64,000 nucleotides of DNA from assembly GCF_000765235.1 (NCBI RefSeq), contig NZ_JPJG01000014.1, positions 1 through 64,000 on the forward strand, read 5' to 3'. This stretch comes from Oscillibacter sp. ER4. GTDB taxonomy: Bacteria; Bacillota; Clostridia; Oscillospirales; Oscillospiraceae. The notes beneath the pieces were generated by a model. That model searched no databases. It worked only from the letters and a program-made list of their open reading frames with translations, and was not told the DNA's origin. A program made the translations under genes and the position numbers. Positions within the stretch are counted from its first letter, which is position 1, and each line of letters opens with the position of its first letter. Of the stretch, positions 51,360 through 60,234 are shown one piece after another.

Positions 51360-51480
51360 TGCCCCCCCTAACTCCGCGCTCCTTGGGCGCGAAACAAGCG
51401 TCGCAGACTTTTCCCCGCAAGGGGGATGCGGCATCCGTAAAGCGGCAAAGCCGCTAACGGCTGCCCAAGCCGTCCGCAGA
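51360..51480 (+). repeat. Repeat module D (module M copy and flank)
   Basis: About 42 bases at 51425-51466 (GCGGCATCCGTAAAGCGGCAA then GCCGCTAACGGCTG) match module M within repeat A (9051-9094) on the same strand and repeat C (50171-50212) on the other. No long hairpin of the A/B/C/E kind is adjacent, so the module stands alone. Confidence 0.6.
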
Positions 51481-51511
51481 CGGCAAATAATCTTGATCCG
51501 TTTTTTGCCGC

Positions 51512-51640
51512 GGTCACCGTCGCGGCATTACGATTCCTGCGCCCGTTGGACGTGCCAATCGTGCCGCTTCCTCGAAACTGGCTCACTTCATCCGCCGCTG
51601 GCGGCGCTTCGCCAATTTCCATGCGCGTGGCAAAAAACAC
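51512..51640. repeat. Second repeat family, copy 2
   Basis: This aligns with 25505-25640: shared CACCGTCG, GGCAT, ACGAT, ATCGTGCC, CTTCCTCGAAA, GGCTCACTT and GGC-GCTTCGCC blocks. Hairpin 1 is GGC-ATT-ACGATT paired with AATCGTGCC, again with a three-base bulge. The inner stem of hairpin 2 reads CCGCCGCTGGCGG. The rest of 51118-51729 contains no gene. Confidence 0.65.
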
Positions 51641-51729
51641 CTCTCAGCCTGCAAGTGTGCGAGCGCAAGCGAGTGCGCGCAGCAGGCTGTACCCCCTCAA
51701 AACGATGGCTCCGCCATCGTTTTAAAGTT

Positions 51730-52749
51730 TTATTTTCCAAACGGGCAGATCGGATAGTGGCACGGCTTGCACCCAAGGCACAGCCCGCCCTCACCGAGCG
51801 CCGCGATATCCGCGCGCGTCACGGGCACGTCCGCCGCGATCTTCGGCAGCATCAGATCAAAGACCGTCGCGCCCGCGTACATCACGCAGCCGGGCAGGCC
51901 CATGACGGGCATACCGTCGTCAAAATAGCCGAGCAGGAACATAGCCCCCGGCAGGACCGGCGCGCCGTAGGCGATGATATTCGCGCCCGCGGCCTTGATG
52001 CCGCCCGGCGTGTTGTCGTCGGGGTCGACGCTCATGCCGCCGGTACAGAGGATCATGTCGGGCTTCTTTTCGCGCATCGCGAGCACCGCGTCGCGCACAT
52101 TCTCCACCCCGTCGCCGGAGTAGACGACCTCGAGCGTTTCGATTCCGTAGGTCTTGAGCTTGTCGATGACGACCGGCGTGAACGTATCCTTGATGAGGCC
52201 CTTTTTGACCTCGCCGCCGGTGGCCACAATGCAGGCGGTCTTACGAACATAGGGCTTGAGAGACAGCAGCGGCTTATCGCCCGCGGCCTGCTCGGCCTTT
52301 TGGAGCTTTTCTTCCTCGATGATCAGCGGAATGACGCGCATGCCCGCAAGCTTGTCGCCCTCGCGCACGGCGGTGCCGCCCTTGCGCGTGGCGATCATCA
52401 CCTCGTCCTGGCTATTCACGGCGACAAGGCGCGCGGAATCGACCAGAAACACGCCGTCACAGGCGGCCTTGAGCTCGATCTTGCCCTCTTTCACGCCGCT
52501 GCGGATCATATTCTCCTGCCCGCAGAGGGCCAGAAGCCGCTCCGCCGCGTCGTTTTCGTGCACCATGCCGGGCGTCATCTCCCAGACGTAGAGGTGCTCC
52601 TTGCCCATGCTGAGCAGCACGGGGATGTCCTCCTCCGTCACGACATGGCCCTTGCGGAAGCGCGCGTCCTTATACTGGTCCTTGATGATCTGCGTCATGT
52701 CGTGGCAGAGCACATGGCCCACCGCGTCCTCGGTTTTGATAAGTCTCAT
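51730..52749 (-). CDS. MoeA-like molybdopterin-binding protein
   Basis: There are 339 residues; the ATG at 52749 overlaps the MOSC gene stop. The C-terminal half is a MoCF-binding domain: ACIVATGGEVKKGLIKDTFTPVVIDKLKTYGIETLEVVYSGDGVENVRDAV and MILCTGGMSVDPDDNTPGGIKAAGANIIAYGAPVLPGAMFLLGYFDDGMPVMGLPGCVMYAGATVFDLMLP. The end carries a Cys cluster, CLGCKPCHYPICPFGK, that could bind iron-sulphur or zinc. E. coli MoeA inserts molybdenum into adenylated molybdopterin; this variant may do so or bind the cofactor. Member of the moa-mod operon. Confidence 0.83.
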   Translation of the reverse strand: MRLIKTEDAVGHVLCHDMTQIIKDQYKDARFRKGHVVTEEDIPVLLSMGKEHLYVWEMTPGMVHENDAAERLLALCGQENMIRSGVKEGKIELKAACDGVFLVDSARLVAVNSQDEVMIATRKGGTAVREGDKLAGMRVIPLIIEEEKLQKAEQAAGDKPLLSLKPYVRKTACIVATGGEVKKGLIKDTFTPVVIDKLKTYGIETLEVVYSGDGVENVRDAVLAMREKKPDMILCTGGMSVDPDDNTPGGIKAAGANIIAYGAPVLPGAMFLLGYFDDGMPVMGLPGCVMYAGATVFDLMLPKIAADVPVTRADIAALGEGGLCLGCKPCHYPICPFGK

Positions 52750-53183
52750 TTCTTCAGCACCTCGATCTCGTCTCCAGCCTGAATGCGGCCCTCTTTGATC
52801 ACAATGGCAAAGATGCCTTCGGTCGGCATCACGCATTTGCCCGTCGTGCGCTTGATCTCGCAGTCGTTGTGGCACTGCTTGCCGATCTGCGTGACCTCAA
52901 GCTCCGTCTCGCCCACGCGCAGGCGCGTGCCGACGGGGAGCGTCTTGAGCTCGATGCCTCGGGTGTTGATGTTTTCGGCAAAGATGCCCGCATCCAGCTC
53001 AAGCGGGCAAATAGCGCGCATCGTGTCCACGCTCTCGTCGGCCAGCAGGCTGATCTGGCGGTGCCAGTCACCCGCGTGGGCGTCGCCCACAATGCCGTGG
53101 CGGTATTTTACGTCGATATAGGGCACCTCGTGCTTGCGCACGCCCTTTTTTTCGCTGATGTTCACAGCGGTCACCCGTGCCAT
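52746..53183 (-). CDS. MOSC domain protein
   Basis: The 145-residue protein starts at ATG 53183, nine bases after GGAGG. It contains HGIVGDAHAGDWHRQISLLADESVD, FAENINTRGIELKTLPVGTRLRVGETELEVTQIGKQCHNDCEI and MPTEGIFAIVIKEGRIQAGDEIEV, the standard stand-alone MOSC fold with its conserved Cys (KQCHNDCEI). MOSC domains handle sulphur on molybdenum cofactor. It lies between moaC and the MoeA-like gene. Confidence 0.92.
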   Translation of the reverse strand: MARVTAVNISEKKGVRKHEVPYIDVKYRHGIVGDAHAGDWHRQISLLADESVDTMRAICPLELDAGIFAENINTRGIELKTLPVGTRLRVGETELEVTQIGKQCHNDCEIKRTTGKCVMPTEGIFAIVIKEGRIQAGDEIEVLKK

Positions 53184-53187
53184 TTCT

Positions 53188-53658
53188 TCATTCCTCCGCT
53201 TCATAAACGCCGCTCTTGCCGCCCTCTTTATAGAGAAGGTGGATGCCGTCGATGCGCATATCGCGCTGCACGGCCTTGCACATATCGTACACCGTGAGCG
53301 CGGCGACGCTGACGGCTGTCAGCGCTTCCATTTCAACGCCCGTTTCGCCGTGGCAGCGGACCTCGCTGCGGATGTGCAGGGCGGTTTCTTCGATTTCAAA
53401 TGAGATGTCCACCTTCGTGAGCAGCAGCGGGTGGCACATCGGGATCAGTTCACTGTTTTTCTTCGCGGCCATGATGCCCGCGACCTGCGCGACCGCCAGC
53501 ACATCGCCCTTGCCGATGGAGCCCTCTTTGATCTTGTCCATCGTCGTTTTCGCCATGCAGACCGTCGCGGCGGCGCGCGCCACGCGATAGGTCTGCACCT
53601 TTTCGCTCACGTCCACCATGCGGGCGCGACCCTGTTCGTTAAAATGCGTCAGTTCCAT
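53188..53658 (-). CDS. moaC: Cyclic pyranopterin monophosphate synthase
   Basis: There are 156 residues with the MoaC signatures [60 protein letters not shown] and [36 protein letters not shown], which include the catalytic Lys and His region. It acts after MoaA in the first step of molybdenum cofactor synthesis, from GTP. It begins two bases after the moaA stop. Confidence 0.96.
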   Translation of the reverse strand: MELTHFNEQGRARMVDVSEKVQTYRVARAAATVCMAKTTMDKIKEGSIGKGDVLAVAQVAGIMAAKKNSELIPMCHPLLLTKVDISFEIEETALHIRSEVRCHGETGVEMEALTAVSVAALTVYDMCKAVQRDMRIDGIHLLYKEGGKSGVYEAEE

Positions 53659-53660
53659 CC

Positions 53661-54602
53661 TCAGCCTCCGATCGCAAACATGCCGCGGTGCGTCTCCGTG
53701 ACGCCAGTCTCGTCCATGTGGTGGCGCTCCGGCTTCATCAGAATGCCGCGGCGGATGGCCTGCTCCAATTCCTCACCGGACAAGCCCCGCAGCGTGATCT
53801 CTGCGTCCGAATGCAGGCACGGCTTCAATTTCCCGTCCGCCGTGATGCGGATGCGGCTGCACTCTGCGCAGAACGCATGACTCATCGGCGCGATGAGGCC
53901 GACGGTCCCCTTTGCATCCGGCAGCCGGTAGCATGCGGCCACGCCGTCGTGCGAAACGGCCTCCAACTCCGGACAGCGGTCCAAAACCGCCTGCGAGGGG
54001 AGGTATGTACCGAAATTCTTTCCGCAGCCCATCGGCATGCGCTCAATGAAGCGCACCTGCCACGGATGTTCGCGCGTTAAGTCCACAAAATCGGCGATCT
54101 CGTCGTCGTTGACGCCGCCGAGCAGCACACAGTTGAGCTTGATCTTCGCAAAGCCCGCGCGCTCCGCCGCCTTGATGCCGTCCAAGGTATCCTGCAGCGT
54201 GCCAAGGCGCGTGATGGTGCGAAAGCGCTCCTCGTTCAGCGTGTCGAGGCTGATGTTGAGGTGCGTGACGCCCGCATCGCGCAGCGGCTGGGCAACCTCC
54301 TTGAGCAGGCTGCCATTCGTCGTGACGCAGAGCTCTTCAACGCCGGGAATTTCTGATAACATGCGGCAGAAGTCCACCGCACCGCGGCGCACGAGCGGCT
54401 CGCCACCGGTGACGCGGATCTTTTTGACGCCGCACCTGACCGCCGCTGCGGCCATGTCGCGCAGCTCTTCCAAAGAACAGATGTCCTCGTGCGCGCACTT
54501 TTCAATGCCACCGTCCGGCATGCAGTAGCGGCAGCGATAATTGCAGCGGTCCGTGATGCTGATGCGCAGGTATGTAATTGATCTTGCAAAGCCGTCCAGC
54601 AT
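53661..54602 (-). CDS. moaA: GTP 3',8-cyclase
   Basis: The 313-residue radical SAM enzyme starts at ATG 54602, after GAGG. The SAM cluster is C20-x3-C24-x2-C27 in [18 protein letters not shown]; the second cluster uses cysteines in [36 protein letters not shown] and [12 protein letters not shown] are further family blocks. It converts GTP to 3',8-cyclo-GTP for MoaC. First gene of the moa-mod cluster; divergent from the iclR gene. The canonical C-terminal GG ends the protein. Confidence 0.96.
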   Translation of the reverse strand: MLDGFARSITYLRISITDRCNYRCRYCMPDGGIEKCAHEDICSLEELRDMAAAAVRCGVKKIRVTGGEPLVRRGAVDFCRMLSEIPGVEELCVTTNGSLLKEVAQPLRDAGVTHLNISLDTLNEERFRTITRLGTLQDTLDGIKAAERAGFAKIKLNCVLLGGVNDDEIADFVDLTREHPWQVRFIERMPMGCGKNFGTYLPSQAVLDRCPELEAVSHDGVAACYRLPDAKGTVGLIAPMSHAFCAECSRIRITADGKLKPCLHSDAEITLRGLSGEELEQAIRRGILMKPERHHMDETGVTETHRGMFAIGG

Positions 54603-54713
54603 CTGAAACGCCTCTTTCTTCCATGGTACAGCATGATATTTTAGCAAATATCACGCTCTTACGCAACACAGTTGTCCGATAATGTCGAACTGTATTTTTA
54701 TATTATCGTAATC

Positions 54714-54742
54714 TTGACTTTTTCCGCAGTATTTTTTAGAAT
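54714..54742 (+). promoter_or_regulatory. Promoter of the iclR gene
   Basis: TTGACT (54714-54719), 17 bases, TAGAAT (54737-54742), 34 bases before the ATG. Confidence 0.75.
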
Positions 54743-54776
54743 ACAAGCAACGATTTTTGACCGGGAGGGCCGATTT

Positions 54777-55544
54777 ATGACTGACGGCAACACCATCCGC
54801 TCCGTGGCGAAGGCGATGGAGCTTTTGCAGTTCCTCAGCGACGCGGGCGAGGCGATGTCGCTCACGGCCATCAGCGAGCGCGCAGGGCTGCCCAAGAGCA
54901 CAGTGTTCGGCCTTTTGACCACCATGCGCGACTATGACGTCATCACACAGCACGCAGACGGCAAATACGCCCTTGGCCTGCGCCTTTTTGAATACGGCTG
55001 CCGCGCCAGCGCGTTCTGGAACATCTCGTCCCTCGCGCGGCCTTACCTCGAGCATCTGGCAGAAGCGACCGGCGCCTCCGCCATGCTCTCCACCTATGAA
55101 AACGGGCACATCGTCGCCCTCGACCAGGCCGAGGGGCGCGACAGCCTTCGCATCGTCTCCGCGCCGGGGGCGCGGCTGCCGCTGCACTGCACCTCGCAGG
55201 GCAAGATCGTCCTTGCCTGCATGAGTGAGAGCGAGGCGGCGACTCTCCTTGCCCGTGTGCCGCTCACGCCCTACACGCCCCACACGGAGACGGACGCAAA
55301 CGCGCTGCTCGCATCGCTCCCCGCCTGCCGCAAGGCGGGCTTCGCCGTGGAAAACGGTGAGTATAAGATCGGTCTTCGCTCCATCTCCGCGCCGGTGTTC
55401 ACCGGCGGCGGCGCGCTCAAGTACGTCGTCAGCGTACTGGGGATGTTCCGCTCCGTGCACTCGGACGAGTTCGCGCACGCCGAGCGCGCGGTCGTCGCCG
55501 CAGGGCAGATGCTTTCCGCCGCACTGGGCTATCCGGGAAAGTGA
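54777..55544 (+). CDS. IclR family transcriptional regulator
   Basis: The 255-residue protein starts at ATG 54777, after GGGAGG. The winged helix is RSVAKAMELLQFLSDAGEAMSLTAISERAGLPKSTVFGLLTTMRDYDVI. The effector domain has LHCTSQGKIVLACMSESEAATLL and GEYKIGLRSISAPVFTGGGALKYVVSVLGMF. Effector and target are not visible. It lies between moaA (divergent) and a MATE pump gene with its own MerR promoter, so control of the moa operon is possible but unproven. Confidence 0.88.
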   Translation: MTDGNTIRSVAKAMELLQFLSDAGEAMSLTAISERAGLPKSTVFGLLTTMRDYDVITQHADGKYALGLRLFEYGCRASAFWNISSLARPYLEHLAEATGASAMLSTYENGHIVALDQAEGRDSLRIVSAPGARLPLHCTSQGKIVLACMSESEAATLLARVPLTPYTPHTETDANALLASLPACRKAGFAVENGEYKIGLRSISAPVFTGGGALKYVVSVLGMFRSVHSDEFAHAERAVVAAGQMLSAALGYPGK

Positions 55545-55573
55545 GACTTTTTTCCGCGCGGAGAAATCTACGC

Positions 55574-55604
55574 TTGACTCTACAATTGTTATAGAGTTTA
55601 TGAT
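55574..55604 (+). promoter_or_regulatory. MerR-type promoter with 19-base spacer for the MATE-merR operon
   Basis: TTGACT (55574-55579) and TATGAT (55599-55604) are 19 bases apart. The spacer holds an inverted repeat, ACTCTACAA and TTATAGAGT. Long spacers with a central dyad are the hallmark of promoters that MerR proteins untwist, and a MerR gene lies in this operon. Confidence 0.8.
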
Positions 55605-55638
55605 GACTCCATGCTATACTGACAAGGAGTCCTTTCCG

Positions 55639-56982
55639 ATGCAAAACGATCTCACCACCGGCAGCGTCTTTCGCAACGTTGTGTCCTTTTCGCTGCCGTA
55701 TCTGCTCTCTTACTTTTTGCAGACGCTCTACGGCATGGCCGACCTCTTCATCATCAGCCAGTTTGAGGGCGTCGCCAGCACGACCGCCGTCTCCATCGGC
55801 TCGCAGGTGATGCACATGCTCACGGTCATGCTCGTCGGCCTTGCGATGGGCGCGACGGTCAGCATCGCGCAGGCCGCCGGCGGCGGCGACAAAAAGCGCA
55901 CCGCCTCTGCCATCGGCAACACAGTCACGCTCTTCATGCTGCTGTCTCTTGCGCTGACGGCACTGCTGCTCGCGCTGCGCGGGGGTATCGTCTCCATCAT
56001 GTCCACACCGGAGGAGGCCGTGCAGGGCACGCTCGCCTATCTCACGGTCTGCTTTATCGGTATTCCGTTCATCACGGCGTACAACATCATCGCCTCGATC
56101 TTCCGCGGCCTTGGTGACAGCAAGAGCCCCATGTACTTCATCGCCGTGGCCTGCGTCGTCAACATCGCGCTCGACTACTACTTCATGGGCACGCTGCACC
56201 TCGGCCCCGCGGGCGCGGCGCTCGGCACCACGCTCTCGCAGGCGGTGAGCGTCCTCGTCTCGCTCGCGGTCATCTTGAAGCGCAGGCTCATCTCCGTCCG
56301 CCGCGCGGACTTTCGCCCGCAGCGCACCGTCATGGGTAAGCTCCTTCAGATCGGCGTGCCCGTCGCTCTGCAGGACGGCTTTATTCAGGTCTCGTTCGTC
56401 ATCATCACGATCATCGCCAACCGCCGCGGTCTGACGGACGCGGCCGCCGTCGGCATCGTCGAAAAGATCATCGGCTTCCTCTTCCTCATCCCGTCGTCGA
56501 TGCTCTCGACCGTCTCGGCGCTCGGCGCGCAGAATATCGGCGCGGGCAAGCCCGAGCGCGCGCGTCTCACGCTGCGCTACGCCGCGATGATCGCCTGCTC
56601 GTTCGGCATCGCGGTCGTCATCCTCATCCAGTTTATCGCCGAGCCGCTCGTCGGCCTCTTCACGCCTGATGCCGCCGTCGCCGCCGCGGGCGGGCAATAT
56701 CTGCGCGGCTACATCTGGGACAGCTTCTTTGCCGGCGTGCAGTTCAGCTTCAGCGGCTATTTCTGCGCCTGCGGCAAGTCGGGCATCTCGTTTCTGCACA
56801 ATTCGCTCTCGATCCTGCTCGTGCGCGTGCCGGGGGCGTACCTTGCGTCCAAATACTTCCCGCAGACGTTGCTGCCCATGGGCCTTGCCAACGCCGCGGG
56901 GTCGCTTTTCTCCATCCTCGTCTGCGTGATCGCCTACGCCATCCTCACGCGGCGGGAAAAACGTGCGCAGGAGGCATCATAA
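55639..56982 (+). CDS. MATE family efflux transporter
   Basis: The 447-residue protein starts at ATG 55639, with AAGGAG upstream. It has 12 membrane segments, beginning TTGSVFRNVVSFSLPYLLSYFLQTLYGMADLFIISQF, and internal repeats typical of MATE proteins (NIIASIFRGLGDSKSPMYFIAVACVVNIALDYYFMG and SALGAQNIGAGKPERARL). It expels cationic drugs or metabolites using sodium or protons. The start is preceded by a MerR-type promoter, and the merR gene follows at once. Confidence 0.93.
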   Translation: MQNDLTTGSVFRNVVSFSLPYLLSYFLQTLYGMADLFIISQFEGVASTTAVSIGSQVMHMLTVMLVGLAMGATVSIAQAAGGGDKKRTASAIGNTVTLFMLLSLALTALLLALRGGIVSIMSTPEEAVQGTLAYLTVCFIGIPFITAYNIIASIFRGLGDSKSPMYFIAVACVVNIALDYYFMGTLHLGPAGAALGTTLSQAVSVLVSLAVILKRRLISVRRADFRPQRTVMGKLLQIGVPVALQDGFIQVSFVIITIIANRRGLTDAAAVGIVEKIIGFLFLIPSSMLSTVSALGAQNIGAGKPERARLTLRYAAMIACSFGIAVVILIQFIAEPLVGLFTPDAAVAAAGGQYLRGYIWDSFFAGVQFSFSGYFCACGKSGISFLHNSLSILLVRVPGAYLASKYFPQTLLPMGLANAAGSLFSILVCVIAYAILTRREKRAQEAS

Positions 56983-57810
56983 ATGGCTCTTCCCCAGCTT
57001 TTCTCCATCGGCGAAATGGCAAAAATTTTCCATCTCAGCGTGAGCAGCCTGCGCCACTACGAGGCGCTCGGCCTTGTTACGCCGGAATACGTCGACCCGT
57101 CGACGAATTACCGCTACTACAGCGTCCGCCAGTTTGAGCCGCTCAACACCATCCGGTATCTGCGCGCGATGGACATGCCGCTCACCGAGATCGCTGATTT
57201 TCTGCAAAACCGCGACGTGGAGACGATCGAAGAAAAGCTGCGCGCGCAGAAGGCCGCCGTCGTACAGAAGCAAAAGGAGCTCAAGCGCATCGAGCGCAAG
57301 CTCGACGCGCGCCTTAGCCAGCTCCAAGATGTGCGGCATGCGCCGCTCGGCGAGATCACGCTCATCCATTCGCCCGCGCTTCGCCTTTTCTGGATCGACA
57401 CGGCGCTGACCGCGCCGGACTACTCCGCGCTCGAGCTCTCCACGAGCCGTCTTGCCGCCGCGCAGGCCGAAGCGCTGGTCTTCCTCGGCAAGGTCGGCTT
57501 CAGCGTATCGCAGGAGCACTTGAACGATGGCAGCTTTGGGCAGTACGACGGCGAATTTCTCGTGCTTGACGAGGCCGACCGCTTTGCGGGCGACGTCATT
57601 GATCTGCCCGCTTCGCTCTGCGCATGCGTGCGCTTCCGCGGACACCACGCCGAGTCGCCCGCGCAGTACCGCCGCTTGATGCAGTTCATCCGCGAGGAAG
57701 GCTACACCGCCGCCGGATTTTCGCGCGAGATTACAGTCATCGACTACGGCTTCACGACCGACACGGAAAAGTTCGTCACTGAAATCATGATCCCCCTGCA
57801 AAAGGTATAA
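56983..57810 (+). CDS. MerR family regulator with GyrI-like effector domain (BmrR type)
   Basis: The 275-residue protein starts directly after the MATE stop. The winged helix is FSIGEMAKIFHLSVSSLRHYEALGLVTPEYVDPSTNYRYYSVRQFEPLNTIRYLRAMDMPL (7-67), followed by a dimerisation coiled coil (75-115) and a C-terminal GyrI-like domain (about 120-275) that in BmrR binds hydrophobic cations. It should activate its own operon at the 55574 promoter when a drug-like ligand binds. This closes a self-contained efflux circuit. Confidence 0.9.
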   Translation: MALPQLFSIGEMAKIFHLSVSSLRHYEALGLVTPEYVDPSTNYRYYSVRQFEPLNTIRYLRAMDMPLTEIADFLQNRDVETIEEKLRAQKAAVVQKQKELKRIERKLDARLSQLQDVRHAPLGEITLIHSPALRLFWIDTALTAPDYSALELSTSRLAAAQAEALVFLGKVGFSVSQEHLNDGSFGQYDGEFLVLDEADRFAGDVIDLPASLCACVRFRGHHAESPAQYRRLMQFIREEGYTAAGFSREITVIDYGFTTDTEKFVTEIMIPLQKV

Positions 57811-57850
57811 AAAAAGTTCCCGCGTATAAACGTGGGAACTTTTTTTATAC
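57811..57850. terminator. Bidirectional terminator between merR and mogA
   Basis: AAAAAGTTCCCGCG-TATAAA-CGTGGGAACTTTTTT. Confidence 0.85.
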
Positions 57851-57857
57851 TTTTTAC

Positions 57858-58337
57858 TCAATGCCCGCCGCCGGCGATCATCTTGAGGGCGTGGTCAAGC
57901 GCGCCGAGCACGGCGCTCAGGTTTTCGCGCGCAGCCTTTTCCGAGCCGGGGAGGTTCAGGATGAGGCTGTTTCTTCTCGTGCCGGCCACGGCGCGGGAAA
58001 GCATCGCGCGCGGCGTGATCTGCAAGCTGTAATAGATCATCGCCTGCGGGATCGCGGGAATTTCGCGCTCGAGCACGGCGCGCGTCGCCTCGGGCGTCAC
58101 GTCACGGGGAGATAAGCCCGTGCCGCCGCTCGTGATGACAAGGCCGCAGTGCTTTTCATCCACGCAGGAGATGAGCTCTTCGCTGATCTTCTCCTGTTCG
58201 TCCGGCACGATGGACGTGTACACAACCTCGTAGCCAGCCTCCTTCAGCATCGCGGCCACAGCGGGGCCGCTCTTGTCCTCGTACACGCCCGCGGACGCGC
58301 GGTCGCTCACGGTGATGACTGCCGCCTGATAGCTCAT
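57858..58337 (-). CDS. mogA: Molybdenum cofactor adenylyltransferase (MogA/MoaB family)
   Basis: The 159-residue protein starts at ATG 58337. It has AAVITVSDRASAGVYEDKSGPAV, VPDEQEKISEELI, LVITSGGTGLSPRDVTPEATRAVLEREIPAIPQAMIYYSLQITPRAMLSRAVAGTRRNSLILNLPGSEKAARENL, the full MogA/MoaB pattern. It adenylates molybdopterin before metal insertion. It lies 16 bases after a radical SAM gene, away from the main moa-mod operon. MogA versus MoaB naming is not decided by sequence alone. Confidence 0.92.
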   Translation of the reverse strand: MSYQAAVITVSDRASAGVYEDKSGPAVAAMLKEAGYEVVYTSIVPDEQEKISEELISCVDEKHCGLVITSGGTGLSPRDVTPEATRAVLEREIPAIPQAMIYYSLQITPRAMLSRAVAGTRRNSLILNLPGSEKAARENLSAVLGALDHALKMIAGGGH

Positions 58338-58353
58338 AGCATTGCCGCCTTTC

Positions 58354-59241
58354 TCAAAAGTCGATCGTGCCCTCGCGCACGCGCAGATCATAGGGCTCGT
58401 AGACCACCTTGCGGTACGCGTCCACATCGAGCTTCACACCCGTCCAGTCGGAATGGATCTCGCCGGTCTGCTTGATGAGGATATCATAGAGGATATCGTA
58501 GGTCACGCCGTCGTCACCCGTCTCCACGATGGTGGAATAGGGCAACGTCTTATGGTAGGTCATGTGCAGGCCCTTGTAGTCGAAGTGGTAGCCGTTGCGC
58601 ATGCGGCAGCCGTCGAGGCCCTTGTAGGTGAAGCGCTTTTTAAGGTCTGCCAAAATCTTGTCGCCCTCCTCCTGATAGAGGTTCTCGGGCGTCGTCTCGG
58701 TGTAGTCGTAGCGGAACTGCACGGGGATGTTGTACTTGCGCCAGCGCTCTGCGTAGTCCACAAGCTCGTCGGCGGGATAGTCCATGTACAGCACGCAGTT
58801 CACACGCTTGGGCGTTGCGATACGGGCGACGACCTCGTCGGGCGACTCCTCGACATACTTCGTCAGGTGGCGCGAGATGTTGATGCAGGTGATCTTGTCG
58901 CGATTGCGCTCGGTGAAGGCAATCATTTCCTCCGCGCTGCACCCGGGCTGCACGGGGAAGGTCGTGTTGATATAGACCTTGTGGGTCGTGGGGATGGCGT
59001 CGAGCATGCGCTGGAGCGCTTTTAAGTTGGCAAACGGCTCGCCGCCGGTGAAAACAAAGTCGCAGCGCGGCGTGATCTCGTCCATCACGGCGATGCTCTT
59101 GAGGATCGCCTCCACGCTGAAGCCCTCAGCATGGGCGTATTCCTGCTTGTTCACGCAAAACGGGCAGTGGTTCCGGCAATCGTAGGGTACAAAGATCGTT
59201 ACCGTCGCGCCGCCCTCGCGCGTCTTGTAGGGATGAGTCAT
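58354..59241 (-). CDS. Radical SAM protein of unknown specificity
   Basis: There are 295 residues with the SAM cluster C22-x3-C26-x2-C29 in VPYDCRNHCPFCVNKQEY and the motif DFVFTGGEPFANLKAL. The chain is short for the family and has no auxiliary cluster motif that I can see. It is co-transcribed with mogA, but its radical chemistry need not concern molybdenum. Its ribosome site is weak (GAGG about 14 bases upstream). The product may be an organic-radical activating or maturation enzyme. Function is not assigned. Confidence 0.8.
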   Translation of the reverse strand: MTHPYKTREGGATVTIFVPYDCRNHCPFCVNKQEYAHAEGFSVEAILKSIAVMDEITPRCDFVFTGGEPFANLKALQRMLDAIPTTHKVYINTTFPVQPGCSAEEMIAFTERNRDKITCINISRHLTKYVEESPDEVVARIATPKRVNCVLYMDYPADELVDYAERWRKYNIPVQFRYDYTETTPENLYQEEGDKILADLKKRFTYKGLDGCRMRNGYHFDYKGLHMTYHKTLPYSTIVETGDDGVTYDILYDILIKQTGEIHSDWTGVKLDVDAYRKVVYEPYDLRVREGTIDF

Positions 59242-59331
59242 TGGTTCTTGTCCGTCCTCTGTTAAAATTCTATAATGAAAATAGTTTACTCTGAAATATG
59301 CAGGATTGCAAGCGATCTTCTGACAGTTTTC

Positions 59332-59886
59332 TCATTTTGTCGGACATTGCTTTTCCTCGCGCAGAAGAGCGCGCACATAGTCGAACGCCGCGTCCTCGCC
59401 CTGCTCCTTGAGTACGAGCAGCATCTTGCCGATGAGCTCGCCGGTCTCGGGATGGATGAGGATATGGCCGCGCGACTTTTCGTAGTAGTCGTAGGCCGAG
59501 GCGTCGGTATATTTGTCGCCCTGATAGACCTTGCAGGCGGCAATGCGGTCGCAGAACATTTCGGCTACATATTTGAGCGGCATTTTGCACCCGCCCATGT
59601 AGACCTTGCCGTCGTCGGCAATACAGTAGTCGATCCAGTATTCAAAGTGGTGGCGGTTGCGCCCCTTGTGGTGGAGCCACGCAAGGCTCACGCCGTTTTC
59701 GCGCCGCTCGGCGTCGTTCGGGCTGCGGTAGCCCTGATAATACTTGACGCCGCGCCAGAATTCCGAGGGGCTGTATTTGCTCAGGTCATGCGTTAACCCC
59801 TGATAGTACAGGCCGAGGCGAAAACAGTATTGCCGCACCAGATGGCGATGATGCGTGATGGTTTTAAAGTGCTCGATGGCGCGCAT
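59332..59886 (-). CDS. DUF5662 family protein
   Basis: The 184-residue protein starts at ATG 59886, seven bases after GGAGG. It has HFKTITHHRHLVRQYCFRLGLYYQGLTHDLSKYSPSEFWRGVKYYQG, HHKGRNRHHFEYWIDY and MPLKYVAEMFCDRIAACKVYQG. The His and Asp residues (THDLSK, HHKGRNRHH) are arranged as in HD-type or related metal-bound folds. DUF5662 is common in gut Firmicutes; its function is unknown. It is transcribed alone. Confidence 0.82.
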   Translation of the reverse strand: MRAIEHFKTITHHRHLVRQYCFRLGLYYQGLTHDLSKYSPSEFWRGVKYYQGYRSPNDAERRENGVSLAWLHHKGRNRHHFEYWIDYCIADDGKVYMGGCKMPLKYVAEMFCDRIAACKVYQGDKYTDASAYDYYEKSRGHILIHPETGELIGKMLLVLKEQGEDAAFDYVRALLREEKQCPTK

Positions 59887-60234
59887 ACGGACACCTCCCT
59901 GCGTATTCCGGCAGGCCGCCCGCCGCGGTTCGCCGCTTTCCCGCGCGCGTATGTTTCCGTTTGAAGTAATACATGCACAGTTATTGAAATTTTATATCAA
60001 ATCAGCAGAAAATGCAATAAGGTATTTTTGCAAATAAATTGCGCAAAATGAGCACCAAGGGCGGCAAGTCCCCTGCCCTTTTGTCTCCTCCGCGCGGGAA
60101 TGGAAAATATTCCCGCGCGGAGCGAGCGTGCCGGAAGGCTTTGCAGAATATCTTCTGTCATTTCGTCCATCACAGCAAAAAGGGCACGGCCTGTTGGCCG
60201 CGCCCTTTGTCTGCGATTTGCGAAAGAGCCTTTT
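59887..60234. other. Intergenic region with hairpins
   Basis: No gene is seen in 348 bases. It contains a perfect-looking hairpin at 60088-60122 (CTCCGCGCGGGAAT paired with ATTCCCGCGCGGAG) and, at about 60177-60212, the terminator of the spore-protein gene (on the minus strand AGGGCGCGGCC-AACA-GGCCGTGCCCTTTTTG). Confidence 0.55.
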
